A DNA stretch of 64,000 nt from Cheilinus undulatus (GCF_018320785.1 NC_054885.1:8940921-9004920); one strand, 5' to 3'; shown: positions 12,059 to 25,069, counted from the first letter of the stretch. Translations and numbers: made by a program. Notes: a model not told the origin generated them from the sequence alone.

Positions 12059-12740
12059 TTTTGGGACATGTGCAATTCTAGTTTGTATTTTACGCGCTGT
12101 TTCATAAATGAGACCTTTTTACTTTACCTGAGAATTGTAATTTTGTGTTTATCATACCATGTTCGTACACTTACACTGTACTTCAGTTCTGTCAAAGTAT
12201 CTTATTGTGATGGAGAGCTGTTGGGTATGTATTTGTACTTTTACCCAAATAAATGAGTTTGATAAAATCCACAATATGGGATGCCAGGCCATTTCCTAGT
12301 TATGCAATCAGAGGCGCATAATGTCATCAAGGCCTTCAGAATCAGCGCTAGTGACTCCAGCACCTCCATTCAGCCAATGCTGGAGGAGAGGAGATGTACC
12401 TGCAGGTGAGGAAAAATTTGTGATTATTGTTTAGGATGTGTTAAAGTTGTTCTTTTTTTCTATTTGAAACAAAGTCGGTGTCCTCACCTACAACCTGTTG
12501 TGATTTCTGTGTTTGGCTCTTTTTGTCTCGACTTTTCTCCCTCTTAGCTGCTGAGATTGACAGCGCGGCCATCTTGCAAACACTGATCCTCTCCTCACTG
12601 CTTCCTGCTCCTGTTTGACCTGCTGCTACTGCTGATGACCCTCCCCCCTTTGCTGTTGGCTCTCCCTGAACCAGAGGAGTTACTGAACTGCCCGCCTGGT
12701 CGACTGCTGATTCTGTCATTGCTACCTGTACTGCTAAGTT
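12059..12740 (-). pseudogene. duplicated 3' end of the keratin-like gene
   Basis: This segment closely matches 43201-43940. It includes the end of the giant tail exon (MAALSISAAKREKSRDKKS), the following intron with its donor and acceptor, the last coding exon and the 3' flank. Compared with the parent it lacks about 65 bp in the 3' flank near 12284 and 14 bp inside the tail coding sequence near 12605. The 14-bp loss shifts the frame. Homology stops at 12742, where a DNA transposon begins. No rod-domain exons are seen upstream in the same orientation, so this is a dead fragment of a tandem duplication. Confidence 0.85.
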
Positions 12741-12742
12741 AA

Positions 12743-14106
12743 GGCCCTGTTTACGCGACAACATTTTTGGGTGAAAACTCAAAACTTTTGTAGCGTTTTG
12801 GCTGCCTGTTTACACAAGAATGGCGTTTTGGTGCCTGAAAACGGAACAATTTGGAAACGGGCTCCAGAGTGGAAGTTTTTCAAAACGCCCCCGCCTCCAT
12901 CTTCGTGTCAACGGGGAAAACGACACTTTCTGAAAACGTACATGCGCACTACGGCTGCAGTCAGCTGTCAAGCGCGAGTGTCACAGCACTCTGAACCGAG
13001 CCGTGGCAGCTCGGGTCTGATGTAGTCATCTGTGATTCAGCTTGTCGTCACAGACAGCTGGATTTAGAAAAGGGGACATGTTTTTCTTATTTGGAGACCC
13101 ATCAGTGCCAGTTTCTTTAGATAAAGGCATGCTATTAAATTTGGAAATGATTACTTTTCCCTTTTTTATTGATTGTCATGATAATCACCATCATCGTCGT
13201 CGCATGGCAGAGAAATTTCACGGCTCGTGTTAAATTATTAACACAAAAACCGCTTCGCTAGATCAGTCTTGTTATGAAGTAGACATCTGCTGAGAATAAT
13301 CATTTTTTCATGGACAAACTTAGCTCATACAGCCTTTAATCTCATGTGGATTTTCTCATAATGCTCCAGCTGCACATGAGTGCAGCTAGAGCCTTTTTCA
13401 GAAAAAATATTTCTATTTTCCTATATATCTGCTTATCGGAAATTATTTAGCCATTTTCTTTTTTTCTTTAAGTTTTAATAACTAACGTCAGCCTGTAGAC
13501 TCCCCTGCCTCCTCCTCCTCCACTGGCTGCATATCACTGTAGAGCTGATGGAGGAGACAGGATTGAAAAGATTCAAAAAGATAGTTAATCACTTCCAAGA
13601 AGAAGATAAAATTGAAAAAGGAAGTCGAAATATTGTTCTGAAAAGGCTGTCATTCTTTTACTGCACTAAAAGCAGGAAGCACTGCACTTTCTAAGAAAAT
13701 CCACGAGAAATTGAAGACTTTAGGAGAAAAATTTGTCCCTGAAAATCAAATTTTAGCGGATATCTTTGTTATAATAAGACAGGTCTTGCAATGCGTTTCT
13801 GTGTTCGTAAGTGCCGTAAAATTTTGCTGCTGCTCTACGATGCTGATGTGAAGGTGGATTTAATGATGAATAACTCTCATGCATCCGCGTATCATAAAAA
13901 TGTTGCATATTATCAAAAACACATGAAAAACAGTGAATGTGCACTGCTGTCCTTGTTGTAGAGACAGTGTTATGGTGCAGTAAATCACTTTACCACAGCA
14001 TTTCTGTGTTTCCTGCATTCTTGTGTAGATGGAGATTGTTTTTGACGTGGAACTTTTGGAGACGAAAACGGAAAACGAAGCAAAATGTTGTCGTGTAAAC
14101 ATGGTC
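12743..14106. mobile_element. non-autonomous DNA transposon with terminal inverted repeats
   Basis: The left end reads GGCCCTGTTTACGCGACAAC and the right end, complemented, reads GACCATGTTTACACGACAAC, giving about 24 bp of imperfect terminal repeat. Inner inverted similarity also exists: the CATGGCAGAGAAATTTCACGG stretch (13203-13222) resembles the complement of about 13815-13845. No transposase is seen. The element sits exactly at the breakpoint of the duplicated keratin tail fragment. I do not assign it to a superfamily with confidence; hAT-like is a guess. Confidence 0.65.
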
Positions 14107-16975
14107 TGAGACCATGGGTATCAAACTTGTGGCCCTTGGGAAGATATTTTATGGCCCCCCACTTGACATCAAAGTGTCGTGTTAGTGCAGCCCACGCCTT
14201 TTATACACACACACTCCAGCCTCATTTACAAAAATCCCCCAGTTTCTGCTGCCAATCAACAACACTGCAGCTTTAAAGCCACAAAAGGCTCAATTCATAT
14301 TATATCCATAATATGAATAAGCATTAAGAGATAACAACAAGAATTCAAAACAGGTGCCTTAATCCACAAGTGCATTCAATTAACACACTGCAGCCAAAAA
14401 AAACACGCTAGTTCAATGTATTCATAATAAAACAATCTTCTGGTTTCTATGGTTGAGAGTGAAGGCATCCAGGGCTGTTTCTGTGCGTAGGTGATATAGG
14501 CGGTTGTCTAGGGCGCCATGCTGAAGGGGGCGCCATCATGAACCCAGAACATTTTGAATAGGTCCACTAATGTAACAGATCCTCAACTCCTGCAACCTCT
14601 GCGCCCCTCATTCGTGAAACAGTCCAGCCTCGCCACTCTCTGTCTCTCTCTCCATGCGCACCGGATGTTGAGACAGAGCCCTGTGTGGGACTGCTAACTC
14701 CCTACCTGCCCATTCCTCTTGAAATCCTGATCGTAAACACCTGCCTGTGCAGTGTGTGTCATCCCTCCCTCCTACCTGTACCCGCTACGCATCCAATTCC
14801 TCCTAAAGTCTGACCATCCACGTAAACTTCAGAATAACATACGCGGCTTCAGTTTAAGAAATTATAATATTGCGTTCACTTAAGCACTGCCCTTCACAAA
14901 TGAGGCTTTTAATTATTCTGATCAAAGTTTTCTGACTGAATGAAGCATGAAAGAAAACTCTCACATCCTCGTCAGCCATAACGCTCCAAAAGGAGGAGCG
15001 TTAAAGCTTCTCTGCCCACTTGTGTGGTGGTTTATCAGTCAGAGGTGGAGCCATGGGGGGCTTGCAGGGCCTATGCCCCTAATGTTTTCTCAAAAGCCCT
15101 GAATCTGTAAGACTGGCAAAAGTATGTTATTGCTGAGTGTTATGATTGATGAATGTAAAAGAAATATCTTGATGATGATAAACAGATTAGCCCTGCTGAT
15201 GATTAATAGTAGAGTTAAATATTACCTATGAACAGTGTATTATTATACTGATATTACAGTAGTGTTAGTGTGATTACTCTGATGGGGGATCAATAAAAAG
15301 TTAATCTTATCTCATATTATCTTATTCAGCATGGTTTCATTTTTTTGATTTCCTTAATGTTGTGTGTTTAGTTTAAAATAGCAGCTTCAAGTTTGTTGTT
15401 TAATGTTTATCTACATTATTCTATTAATTTGGGGGGGGGGGGGCTTTTTCCAGGCATTGGGTTCTGTCTGAGTTTATTCCTAGCAGTACCTGGTTGCTGG
15501 TCTGAGAGTCTCTGCTGCTGTTCCTCAACTTATTCTTTAAATGAGCAGACATCACAGGTCACTGATGTGACAGGAAGGGTCAGAGATATGGACAGGAGTT
15601 TAAATAAGTCTATAAAGGCATCCAGAGGTTTTTGCCTTGTAAAAACAAACTTCCCCTGAGTGGGATTAAAACAGATGCTCTCAGGATGGCAAATGTTTTC
15701 CCTGAGTAATTGTCCCTCAGTCACAAACGCAGACATCGTATCTCGCTTTGGTGAGCAACTCAGTTGAATTTCTGGACTGATTTAATTCCTCATTATTACA
15801 TTCTGTAATGCCAAACTAATATCAACTCATTTTATTTACATACGATTTAATTTTATGTCAAGAAGTGAAATTTTGGTCTTGATCGCTTAAGTTTAAACGG
15901 GAAATGGTTTATAAACTCCAGGTCTTGCCAAAGGTCTGGTAAAATTCCTGTCATAACGATAAAAACAATACTTTATAATTGAACAGTTAAACGTTATCTG
16001 GATAGGCTGTTCTATGACATGAGAGGTCGGCATGTTTAGTTGTGACGCAGCGCTAAAATACGCACAGAGATGACCCAGTTCATGACGGATGCAAGGACGT
16101 CAGAGGGATTCAGATTCAGCGGACATGATGAAGAACGACTGTAGGGCTCATACATGTGTTTAAAGTCAAGTTTTTACTCAACAGGTAAGGATTTGCAGCT
16201 CTATTAACAGTAATTGTGCAGTAGGATCCCCCACCCCTACCCCTTTCTCTCTCAACTCCTTTCTGGACTCTGTGCTCTGATCCCAGGTCAGGTGAAATAG
16301 AAATCAGATCAGGTTTTGTGAACAGGTTGCTGTTTTAAATCCATGAACAGTCATGCTGAATGTATATTTAATGAATAATCCAGTCTTGTAAATTCATCAT
16401 CAGCGGATTCTAAAAATATTAAAATCTGTAAAAATTGTCATGGTACAAGGACAGCATATTTTAGCCTGACCTGTTTAGATTACTTGTGAATAAATTGTCC
16501 TTCTAAAGTAGCTAATTAACGCTTTAGTGTGCAAACACTCAGCAGTCATGAAATGGTACCTGCATCTAATATTGGATCATTTCTCTTTATAAACATTACA
16601 GCAGCCTATATATCAGTCATCGGTCATATTGATATTGCTAAAAAAAAATTGTGCTGCCCACAGGACATCTTGTTGGAGCAAATCCGGCCCCCTACCCTAA
16701 ATGAGTTTGAGACCCCCGTTCTAGACCAATGCTGACTCATGAGCATCACGTAAGGCAGTAAATAAGGAGCCATGCAGTAATGCTCTGCTGTCCTTATTCT
16801 GCTTTTTCCCATGTAGGAACAGTTGAAGTGCAGAAAGACAGAAACGCCTCCTTCCTGCTGCAGGGTGCTTCAAGTGTCCTGACCTTCACATATCTGAAGA
16901 AGGAGGGTCGCTGGAGAAGAGGAGGGTCAGGAGAAAGTGATAAATGATTGGTCTGTCTTGTGGAAAAGGGAGGAA
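14107..16975. other. repeat-rich intergenic stretch
   Basis: No gene is firmly supported. Pieces resembling fish dispersed repeats occur at about 14110-14170 (a 'GGTATCAAACTTGTGGCCC' end) and 16650-16730 (a 'GAGTTTGAGACCCCCGTTCTAGA' end, complementary in type). A G-run of 13 lies at 15431-15443. At 16107-16181 a 24-codon ATG frame is followed by a good splice donor CAACAG/GTAAGG near 16182, which could be a first exon on the plus strand. I see no downstream exon that would confirm it. Confidence 0.4.
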
Positions 16976-18055
16976 CCTGCAGGCTTCAGGTGTTTATAAT
17001 GTTGGCTGTGATTTGTGTCCCAAGGAAACAATGAGCTTCACAAAGTTCGAGGGAGATAAAACTTAACCAGTCAAGACTCTTCTGGTGTTGCAGGTATCAT
17101 GGTATTTAGAGTTTAGTGCCTGGAGCTGTGTTTAAAATGCTGACCTATTCTGACTCTATTTGCACCAAATTGCAAAGGACTCAGAGAGAGGTCTGAATTT
17201 TAAAACATTTATCTGACATTTGTGTAAAACCAGTGAAGATAAATGATGGCACAGCACATGAATAAACCACATACAAATGTACTTAGAACATCCTTAGAAC
17301 AATCAACAGTGCTAAACCAGTCATAAGCCATAATAATTATGACTTTTACCAGGAGCTCAGGCACTTCGAATCTTTTCTCATGCTAACAAATTTAAGAAAG
17401 TCTTTGGTTGAACATTGAGGAAACATAGAGTAGGTTTAATGAGTTTCATGAGCTTTGAGGAAAAGGACAGATACTTTTAAGCTCTACAAATAACATAAAC
17501 ATATACTGACAGTAGTATAAACACCATAAAAAAAATCTAGAGACCCATTGACCCTTGAATGATATGATAAAGTTACATCTCTCTTTAACAAACTTTATTT
17601 GTACAGTACCTTTAAAAACAGGGGTTTACAAAGTGCTTTGACAACAAGCAGAATCACAGTTACAAAGCAAAACACAAACAACAAAGACATCGCAAAAAAG
17701 AGAAAACCCCAACAACAGAAGAACCCATGAAAAACTCAGCCAGCAATGTAACTCCAACATCATAAAAACTAGCTGAACATTTTAAAGACAAAATGGTGTC
17801 AGCTTATAGAGACATCATAAAAACCCAGATATGAAAAGAGTGTCCTTTATTTGTTCATAGAGTAACCCATGTTTGCAAGGACTTTACCGTCTCTGCTCTA
17901 CTCTTTATAATGTCTTATTACAATGTCTTTCTGTCTTCATGTCACCTGTCTATGATATGTGCAAAAATGTGTCAGTAGAGGTCTGACACTCTGCTGCACC
18001 CTAGTGGTCAGAGTCAGAACTACAACAATGATCCAAACAGACGTGTACATCAGGA

Positions 18056-19570
18056 GTAGTGTTCATTTTGACAGCTTTTTTTTAATTTTTGTCTCAGTCT
18101 TTAGATTAAATGTCTTTTAGTTTTGGTCCCATTTTAGTCATTTCCACTCTTTTTAGTTTTAGTTAACAAAAACTCAAAAACATTTTAGTCTAGTTTTAGT
18201 CCATAAAAAGTCCTCACATTTTAGTTATTACTTTTAGTCCAAGCATTGATTCTCTTGCTTTAATCTGGTACCAAATCATGGTAGTGTGTTCTCTGCACCC
18301 TGCTAAACCTGGGGTCCCTGCTTTCAACAGCTTTCAATTACATTTTAGTCATCACAGATTTATTTTTGTTAGTCATAGTTTAAATTAGTTTTTGTGATGG
18401 AAAAAACAGCTGTTGACGAATATTTTAGTTTTAGTTGACAAAATCAGGAGTCATCTGCTACATTTGTATAAGCTTATGTATATGCAGACACTGTTTCGAG
18501 CAGTCTGGCTCAGTTCGGTGCAGAACGGCACACATTTTTTTGCATTTCCATTGAGCCAAAGTTGGAAAAGGTCCCAAAAAACCAACCCATACCATCCCAC
18601 TTTTCGGCACCCTTCCATAGGGGTACCAGTCTTACCTATCCGTACCAAAAAGGTGGAGCTACACACAACAATAGGAGGTTGCACTGACGTCATGACACAG
18701 CTGCTCTGCTCTGGGCTGCAAAACACAGAAGTCTGTTCTGTGAAAAGCAGCGAACAGGAGAAAACGGACTAATATCTGCTTAAATCAGAGATATTTGGAC
18801 TCAACAAAGATCCAACTGTTTCCTAGTCAGTGGATATTGATATCTGGCCACAAATCCAGTTTCCTGACGTTGATTTGGACCTGATTTTAAGAACACAAAG
18901 CAGAGTCTGAAGGCTCACATCACTCTGGTCTATCCGCGATGGAGTTGAAACAAAATTAATGCTGAAGTTTTGTGAATACGAAGCCTTGGAGCAGTTGATT
19001 ATCTGTACTGTAACTAGTTATTCATCTACTTCTTACTTTAGGTAACTTGTGAAAACATCACTCTGTGGCTGTTGAATGTTCTTGTGAAACTTCGGGCTGC
19101 AGCCTATTATAAAATGAGATCAGCACACCCAGGATTTCTGACTTAATCTAGTTTGATTTTAACACCAGCTAAACTTTTACCTTCTTTTAAATGTGGCGAA
19201 TTCTCAAGGTAAAGCTCTAAACTGTCATATATTGTCGTATGAACTGTTCTAGACTAGACATATTCACATATTAACATACCGTTACGAGTCTTAACGTTTC
19301 TGTACACGTATTTCATCAGCTGAGGATCTTTCCTGACAGCAGTTAACATGATTAATATTTAGTTATTTTTTTAAAAAGCACTTTCAGCTGAAGTAAAGCT
19401 GTTTAATGCTTATTCCCATCCTTTCCATAACTCTACGGATTGACCAGCAGACTTGCTCTGCATGTGACTTCACATTCATAGCCTTTACAGCCCAGGTGTC
19501 TGTGGAATCACAAACTATTTGGGGGTTTAGTGAATCAAACCATACTAAATCACACCGTACCCCCTGATGG
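18056..19570. mobile_element. nested non-autonomous DNA elements
   Basis: 18056-18430 is filled with TTTTAGTTTTAGTC words, a dispersed fish repeat seen again at about 39131-39433 in the second duplication copy. Next to it, about 18485-19570, lies another element whose ends are roughly complementary: the left has TTCGGTGCAGAACGGCAC and TTTCCATTGAGCC, and the right has CACCGTACCCCCTGATGGAAA. No transposase is visible. The 119-codon open frame that crosses 18413-18772 lies within these repeats and is not a gene. Confidence 0.5.
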
Positions 19571-20763
19571 AAACACAGCTTCAAATATCTGTAGGGACCA
19601 AAAAAGGAAAGGAAGAAAAGATACTTTCAATATATTGTTTTTCCTTAGCACTTTTCTGAATTTAATCAAACTTCTGGGGACTGGATGGGAAGCTGTGGGG
19701 GGCCTGATGTGGCCCCTATGCCTCCAATTGATGATCAGTGATGTTCTATGATTTTCTTAGCAAACAGATTCTTCCTGAACTTCACTGCCTCCTGCTGGCT
19801 ATATGTACAAGGGTTTTTTAGTTAAATTTATTTTTAAAGTCAAAGCCTTGTCTCAAAGTGTTCTGATTTCCTGATAGATTAAAGAATGCTTCTCTAACAA
19901 CTGGAAAAAAAGAGAATACATCACGACTAGCAAACCAGACTGAATGAAAGACTATAATATTGTCAATGTTATAAACAAAAGCATGTTGGTAAAGATGAGT
20001 CCATGGTGAATTCTGAAAAGTGGATTTTTTTAGATTTAAGTGAATGACACAATCTTCAGTACAGGCATGCAGAATAGAAGTCAGGATGTGACGACTGATC
20101 AACCAACTGAAGCTAAAACAAATCTGAACTTGTGAAAAAACAATTGATTAATCACTGACACAAAAACCTGAACACATTAGAGTACAAATAAAACAAAACC
20201 AAGGGTGTGATTCAACGGTAGCACAAATGACAAAAATGCTGACTTTTACATCTGAGGCTATATTAGATTTATTTAAATAACACTGTGCTGTGACTTTCTA
20301 CAGTTCTTTAGACCTAACGGATGAAACTCTAAAAAATCTTATCATTTCACTTATAAAGATCTTAACATTTATCTTTTGCAGAGTCTATTTGTATTAATGA
20401 TATGCAAAAATTCTACTCAGTCACAACATCTACAAAAGAACAGAGAAGAATGTAGTGGGAAGTCATGAGCAGAAGGCATTATGTTGCAGTTTCGTTACCT
20501 AAACAAACATAATTTTGGTCCAGTGTTAAACTCTCTTTACCAGCCGGATGAAATAAACATCATAACCCCAATCACTCACACAGTAATTTTTCCTTCAACA
20601 CCTGCTGAGTCAGACATCAGCTCACCAGCCTCCATGCTGAAAATATACTGGGGGCTGACAGGATAAAGTCTGAGTGAAAAATTTGTCTTTGTGTTCACAC
20701 ATGCAGCTCACCCTGAAAAAAATCGGGAAATATTCAAGAGTCTAGTGCGCATGTGAATTTGGT

Positions 20764-21651
20764 CTAACCAAAAATAGCTTTAAAGAGTCTGCTTGGATCA
20801 TTCTCAACCAACATTTTCACTGAAGATGTCATTCTTGTTTCATTAATGGTGTAGCTGTACTGCTGGTTCAGGTACTCAGCCTTCTGAGAGGATATTTGTG
20901 GGGATCCTCCCAGACAGGCAGCAAGATGGAGGGTAGCTTTCAGATTAGAGTAGTGGAGCACCAATGATAGAGCCAGAGTCACCACATAGAATGGGATAGA
21001 CTCCTCCTCTCCTGGCAGCATGAATGGAATGGTGACGCGATTTCTCCCAGGTCGACCATGTTTATCTTGTAGGAAGATAACACGTTTCCATACACCATCT
21101 TCGGGTGTCAAAGGACTTACATGGATGTTTGGGATCTTCTGGGCTCCAGCCTTCTTCATTGAGTTCCAGTGGTTGGGTAGGTTGGTGGGCTGGTGGTCTT
21201 TATCTGGAATTTCACAGCCTTTATCTTTTCTGCAGCTGAAGATCCTGTGCTGAGGTTGTAGGCGTCCTGTAGTGATACCATACGTAACATCAGCTATAAG
21301 AATGCAGTTCCATGGAGAATAGAGGATCACATCTTGGATTGTGGGCAGAGGGAGCAGACAGCTGGCTTGGATCAGGGGCTCTTTGATGGATCCATGTGCC
21401 ACAAAGATGATGTCAATGTGCTCTTTGTCTATCTTCTCTCTTTGCTTATCGATCTCCTCATGCAGGAAACCAAACATGTCAACAAGTTTGACGAATGACC
21501 CCGACTCTGAATTTTCCTTCAGCCATTCCCGCACAGCGTTGTCTTTGCAATGTTTCAGCACTAACTCCATCAGTGTCCTCCTTCGGATAGAGACCATCAC
21601 TTCTGCTAGCTCCTTGCACTTTTTTCTGTCAGAGGACGTGAAAACAGACAT
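20764..21651 (-). CDS. unknown fish protein, one exon, paralogue 1
   Basis: The 295-codon open frame starts at ATG 21651, directly after an in-frame TAG, and ends at TAG 20764. It is about 70% identical by eye to the paralogue at 31458-32375. I do not recognise the family. The first 60 residues look helical and charged. A strand-like segment IDIIFVAHG (79-87) is followed by DVILYSPWNC (107-116), a polar middle with several Cys and His, then a helix FYVVTLALSLVLH (221-233) and the strand ATLHLAACLG (239-248). The His-Gly and Ala-Cys pairs at strand ends recall the caspase/CHAT fold, which is my inference only. No signal peptide or membrane span is seen. It lies 750 bp downstream of an orphan APOL-like exon on the same strand. 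Its first paralogue-specific difference is loss of about 10 residues near position 23. Confidence 0.75.
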   Translation of the reverse strand: MSVFTSSDRKKCKELAEVMVSIRRRTLMELVLKHCKDNAVREWLKENSESGSFVKLVDMFGFLHEEIDKQREKIDKEHIDIIFVAHGSIKEPLIQASCLLPLPTIQDVILYSPWNCILIADVTYGITTGRLQPQHRIFSCRKDKGCEIPDKDHQPTNLPNHWNSMKKAGAQKIPNIHVSPLTPEDGVWKRVIFLQDKHGRPGRNRVTIPFMLPGEEESIPFYVVTLALSLVLHYSNLKATLHLAACLGGSPQISSQKAEYLNQQYSYTINETRMTSSVKMLVENDPSRLFKAIFG

Positions 21652-22398
21652 CTTAGTCTAATTTTGTTCAAAGTTCTGAGATATACCATGACAGCTGTTT
21701 CACTGAATCAGAGCCAGCACTGCTGGCTGTGGGAGAGCAGGTAGGTATGCATCCCATATGAAAAAAGCAGTGGTGGTGTTTTTTAAGGACGAGATATGTC
21801 ATGGAACTCATTGAGAGTGGACTGTCTTTAGATGATGAGTTCATTCAAGTTTCAGTTTGCCAGTGGCTTCTGTACTGTTGGTTTAGGCTGTAAAGATGCT
21901 AAACTAAAACATGTTCAGTCTCTAAGGAGACAAGTTTTCATGTTTCTGGACTCTCCGTCTCAGATGCTAGATGTGTCTTTTCATCTCAAACATGAGGAAG
22001 GTTTTTACATGGTGTACGTCAGTTAGGAGAACATGCTCCCCTCTCTGCTGGAGCTGACAGTGGAGAGGGGAGCGGAGGCCGCTCCACCTGTGTACAGGAG
22101 TTTGCTGCCTACCCCAAGGCTGCAAGCTCTGCTGCCCCCTTTACGGTTACTAGCAGTGGAGCTTCAAGTTCCATGCAAGTTATTTTTTTATGTTCTGATA
22201 TTGTACATCCTTCTTTCTTAAACTTGACTATCTTATCATGAATGCCATATATTACTGAAGTAACTTCCATTAATGTACAATAAGTTATAACAGCAAAAAT
22301 AAGTCTGTATGACTTTTGGTAATTTTGCATAAGACTGACAGAGACATTTAAATCTGATTATAGTTTGTATCTCCATTAGAAGATGTTGATCTTCTGAC

Positions 22399-22566
22399 TT
22401 ACTTTAATGTATCGAGTACTTTCTGAATGTTTGCAGAGGATGTCATCAGGTTTTCATCCATCTCTCTAAACCTCTCACTGCTCTCTGTCTCACAGTTGTC
22501 CACAGTAGCACAGTTGTAAATCAGCTCAGTGCCTGAGAACAGAATTCCAAAAGCTCCACGTAGAAC
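22399..22566 (-). pseudogene. orphan APOL-like last exon (copy 1)
   Basis: This 168-nt segment matches the second coding exon of the intact APOL-like gene (34717-34884) at the same length. It has a good acceptor (GTTGACAG) and an open frame of 55 codons ending in AAG TAA. It contains GILFSGTELIYNCATV and NCETESSERFREM, the APOL C-terminal region. The large first coding exon that should lie upstream is missing: sequence just past about 22600 matches the region upstream of that exon in copy 2 (about 36055). About 1.1 kb including the exon was therefore deleted. The gene copy cannot make an APOL protein, although the exon might still be included in transcripts. Confidence 0.8.
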
Positions 22567-23419
22567 CTGTCAACAGAGAAAAACGATGATAATTCATAAT
22601 AGAGGTTATCCTGGATTTATTATTTCTTTTGTCCATGATTCTTTATTGTGCCTTTTTAAAGCACACAGTATCTATTCTCTATGTTTCTGTCTGAGAAGAG
22701 ACGGTCTCTTCTCTCAGGCTCTTTCAACATTACTACTGAATCTTTGTTGTGTGATTATTTCATGGGCTATTTAGATCCACACAGAGTTTTTGTGTAACAT
22801 CTGTTTTTGTTGAGTTCATGTTGCATATCATTTCTTTGTATTCATTAATTTTGAACTATTGTTTATGATATTGTTGGTTAGATGTTTATTGTGTGCAGTA
22901 CTTCTAAATTGTCAATGTAAGTGTAAATCTGTAAATTTTACTGTCAAGTAAACAGTGAACTAAGGAAGAATAGCTTCCAGTGAATACTGAAGTAAATGAG
23001 CATTAAAATAAACAAACATATTTCATAATGTCTAACAATATTAACTACACAAACCTCTTTGTAGCTGTCTCCCACTTCTAAGTCATGGTTTAGACCAAAC
23101 TGGTGCAGTGCAGCATTTATTTAAATAATGATCTTAAAGTCAGGATCATAAGGTGGACACTGACTTTGAGTCCCAACTATAGACACTGTGAAGAATTATC
23201 TCTCATTGTGAAAACAGACCTTTTAGTAAAGAGGACAGTCTTTAGTGTATCTTGATTAAATTTTAAGCATGATGGAAAAAGGCAAAATCAGAATCAGCAA
23301 TCAGAATTCTGAGATTTATTGTGATTAAAAAAAATGAAAAAGTCCTTATTTTCACTAAATAGGCATTTATATGTTTATTTGTTTATTTATTCATTTTGAG
23401 AAAACAGAGGGAGAGGCAT

Positions 23420-23871
23420 CTGGCTGCAGCCCTCGAGCAAACCTCTACGCTGGGGTGTTCGGCTGGAGACCTCTACAGTGGGGCGAACCCTCTGCGCTTG
23501 GGCGTGACGTACATTACCCATGACGAAATTTCAGCTCTATCCGATGGCTGACAGGCTGACCCTAAATCTAACCAGTCGGGTTTTAATGCCTATATCTAAC
23601 CAGTCAGATTTAAACGCCTAAACCGAAGCAGTCAGGATTTAATAGCGTAGACTCATGGGTCGGCGTCTGCTACTGCACGGTCCAACGTAGGGGCTTTGCT
23701 AATGTGTCATAAGCACAGCGGTGTAGTCATGCTAACAACAGCTAACACGCTGCACGCCCCAGCGTAGGCTTGGGCGATGTACGTCACGCCCCAGCGAAGA
23801 GGTTTCGCCCCACTGTAAAGGTCTCCAGCCGAACACCCCAGCGTAAAGGTTTGCTCGAGGGCTGCAGCCAG
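23420..23871. mobile_element. MITE with about 65-bp terminal inverted repeats
   Basis: The left end begins CTGGCTGCAGCCCTCGAGCA and the right end is its near-perfect complement, with pairing over about 65 bp each side (23420-23487 and 23805-23871). The interior has no coding capacity. It is absent from the matching point of the second duplication copy (about 39950), so it inserted after the duplication. High end-to-end identity suggests a fairly young insertion. The superfamily is not clear. Confidence 0.8.
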
Positions 23872-24486
23872 ACCCTCTTGAACAGAGGTGATGTGTGTTT
23901 TATTAAACAGGATAGCTAATAAATAATCTATCCGTAGGATCAAACTACAGGTAAGGCAGTATGATTGATGCCTCTGCAAAAATCATGTTTATTCATTATT
24001 CAAACAGCTTTACACCACAAATCAGTATTTGTCTAAAGGAGCTTGACTTTTGTTGCATTTTGTTTGTATATTCTGTTTTTTGGCCATTTTGGCTGTGTTA
24101 AATGAATAAAGCTCAAATACACCAGAGAATATTAATTTTTAACACATTTTTGAATACTTGTATCAGTGTGTTAAATTAGCCTAAAATGGCTAAGCTATGA
24201 AATAAAAGATGAATTTGTTCCTTTAGACAAAAACTGCCCCATTGAAAACCACTGAAAATGTCATTTTTGATTCCACATTTATCTTAACTTAAACTAATCC
24301 ATTCATTGATGTTAAGATTTAATTTTGTACTACTGGCCTTCAGTTTTTAGTTTTTCTATTAGTCAACCAGATGCTGCTACTTTTTCCCCATCCTAAGCTT
24401 GGAAGAAAACCTCACACTCTTTACTGTTTTCTAAAAGGGTACCTTACTGCTGAAATGTTTAGTGTGTGCTACTTTGATGTCGGTTA

Positions 24487-24605
24487 ATGGTGGGTGTGGG
24501 TGTGTGTGCCTGCATGCGTAGGTTGGGCTGGGTTAGGGTGGGTGTGGGTGTGTGTGTGTGTGTGGTTGTGGTGGGGGGGTGGCGGGGAGGGTCTGTGCGT
24601 CTCTC
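24487..24605 (+). repeat. GT/GGGTGT-rich low-complexity tract
   Basis: The tract is made of GGTGTGGGTGTGTG words followed by a G-rich run. It generates open frames on both strands that are composition artefacts. Confidence 0.8.
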
Positions 24606-25069
24606 TTTCATGTCCAGCTTCATGCACACTCTGTGTTTACTCAATAATAAAAACAAGTTACAGCAGTTAAAGGTTTTTTTTTTCAGTGAAAAAACAGTGG
24701 GGTTATGGAACTATACCAGCATTTAAAGGGCAAAAATTTCCAAAATATAGTTATTATTTATTATGTATATTTCAGGCTGAAGTAGTTTCACAAGATCAAC
24801 TCATTTAAAGTGGAAAAAAAAAAATATTCATCACATTTTTACAGCCGTTTTGTGGGGAAGTGGCTGATTTCTGCCCAAAGGAACAAATTAAGTTTGATTT
24901 TAAAAGATCTCTTAAGGGTTAAAAACTTCAAAACCACAGAACAATATCTACCAAATGACAAAAAAAAAGCTTCCACTAAGGAAAGCCATAAGATATTTAT
25001 GAAATAGCTATTTAGGTGAAGAAAGATAACTCATTAACTAAAAATATAATATTTTTTTATCCAGCTTAC

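Noticed and set aside
18413-18772. 119-codon frame
   Set aside because: It spans the junction of two repeats and is matched by an antisense frame.
24459-24726. Open frames in the GT-rich tract
   Set aside because: Low-complexity composition on both strands; no gene signals.
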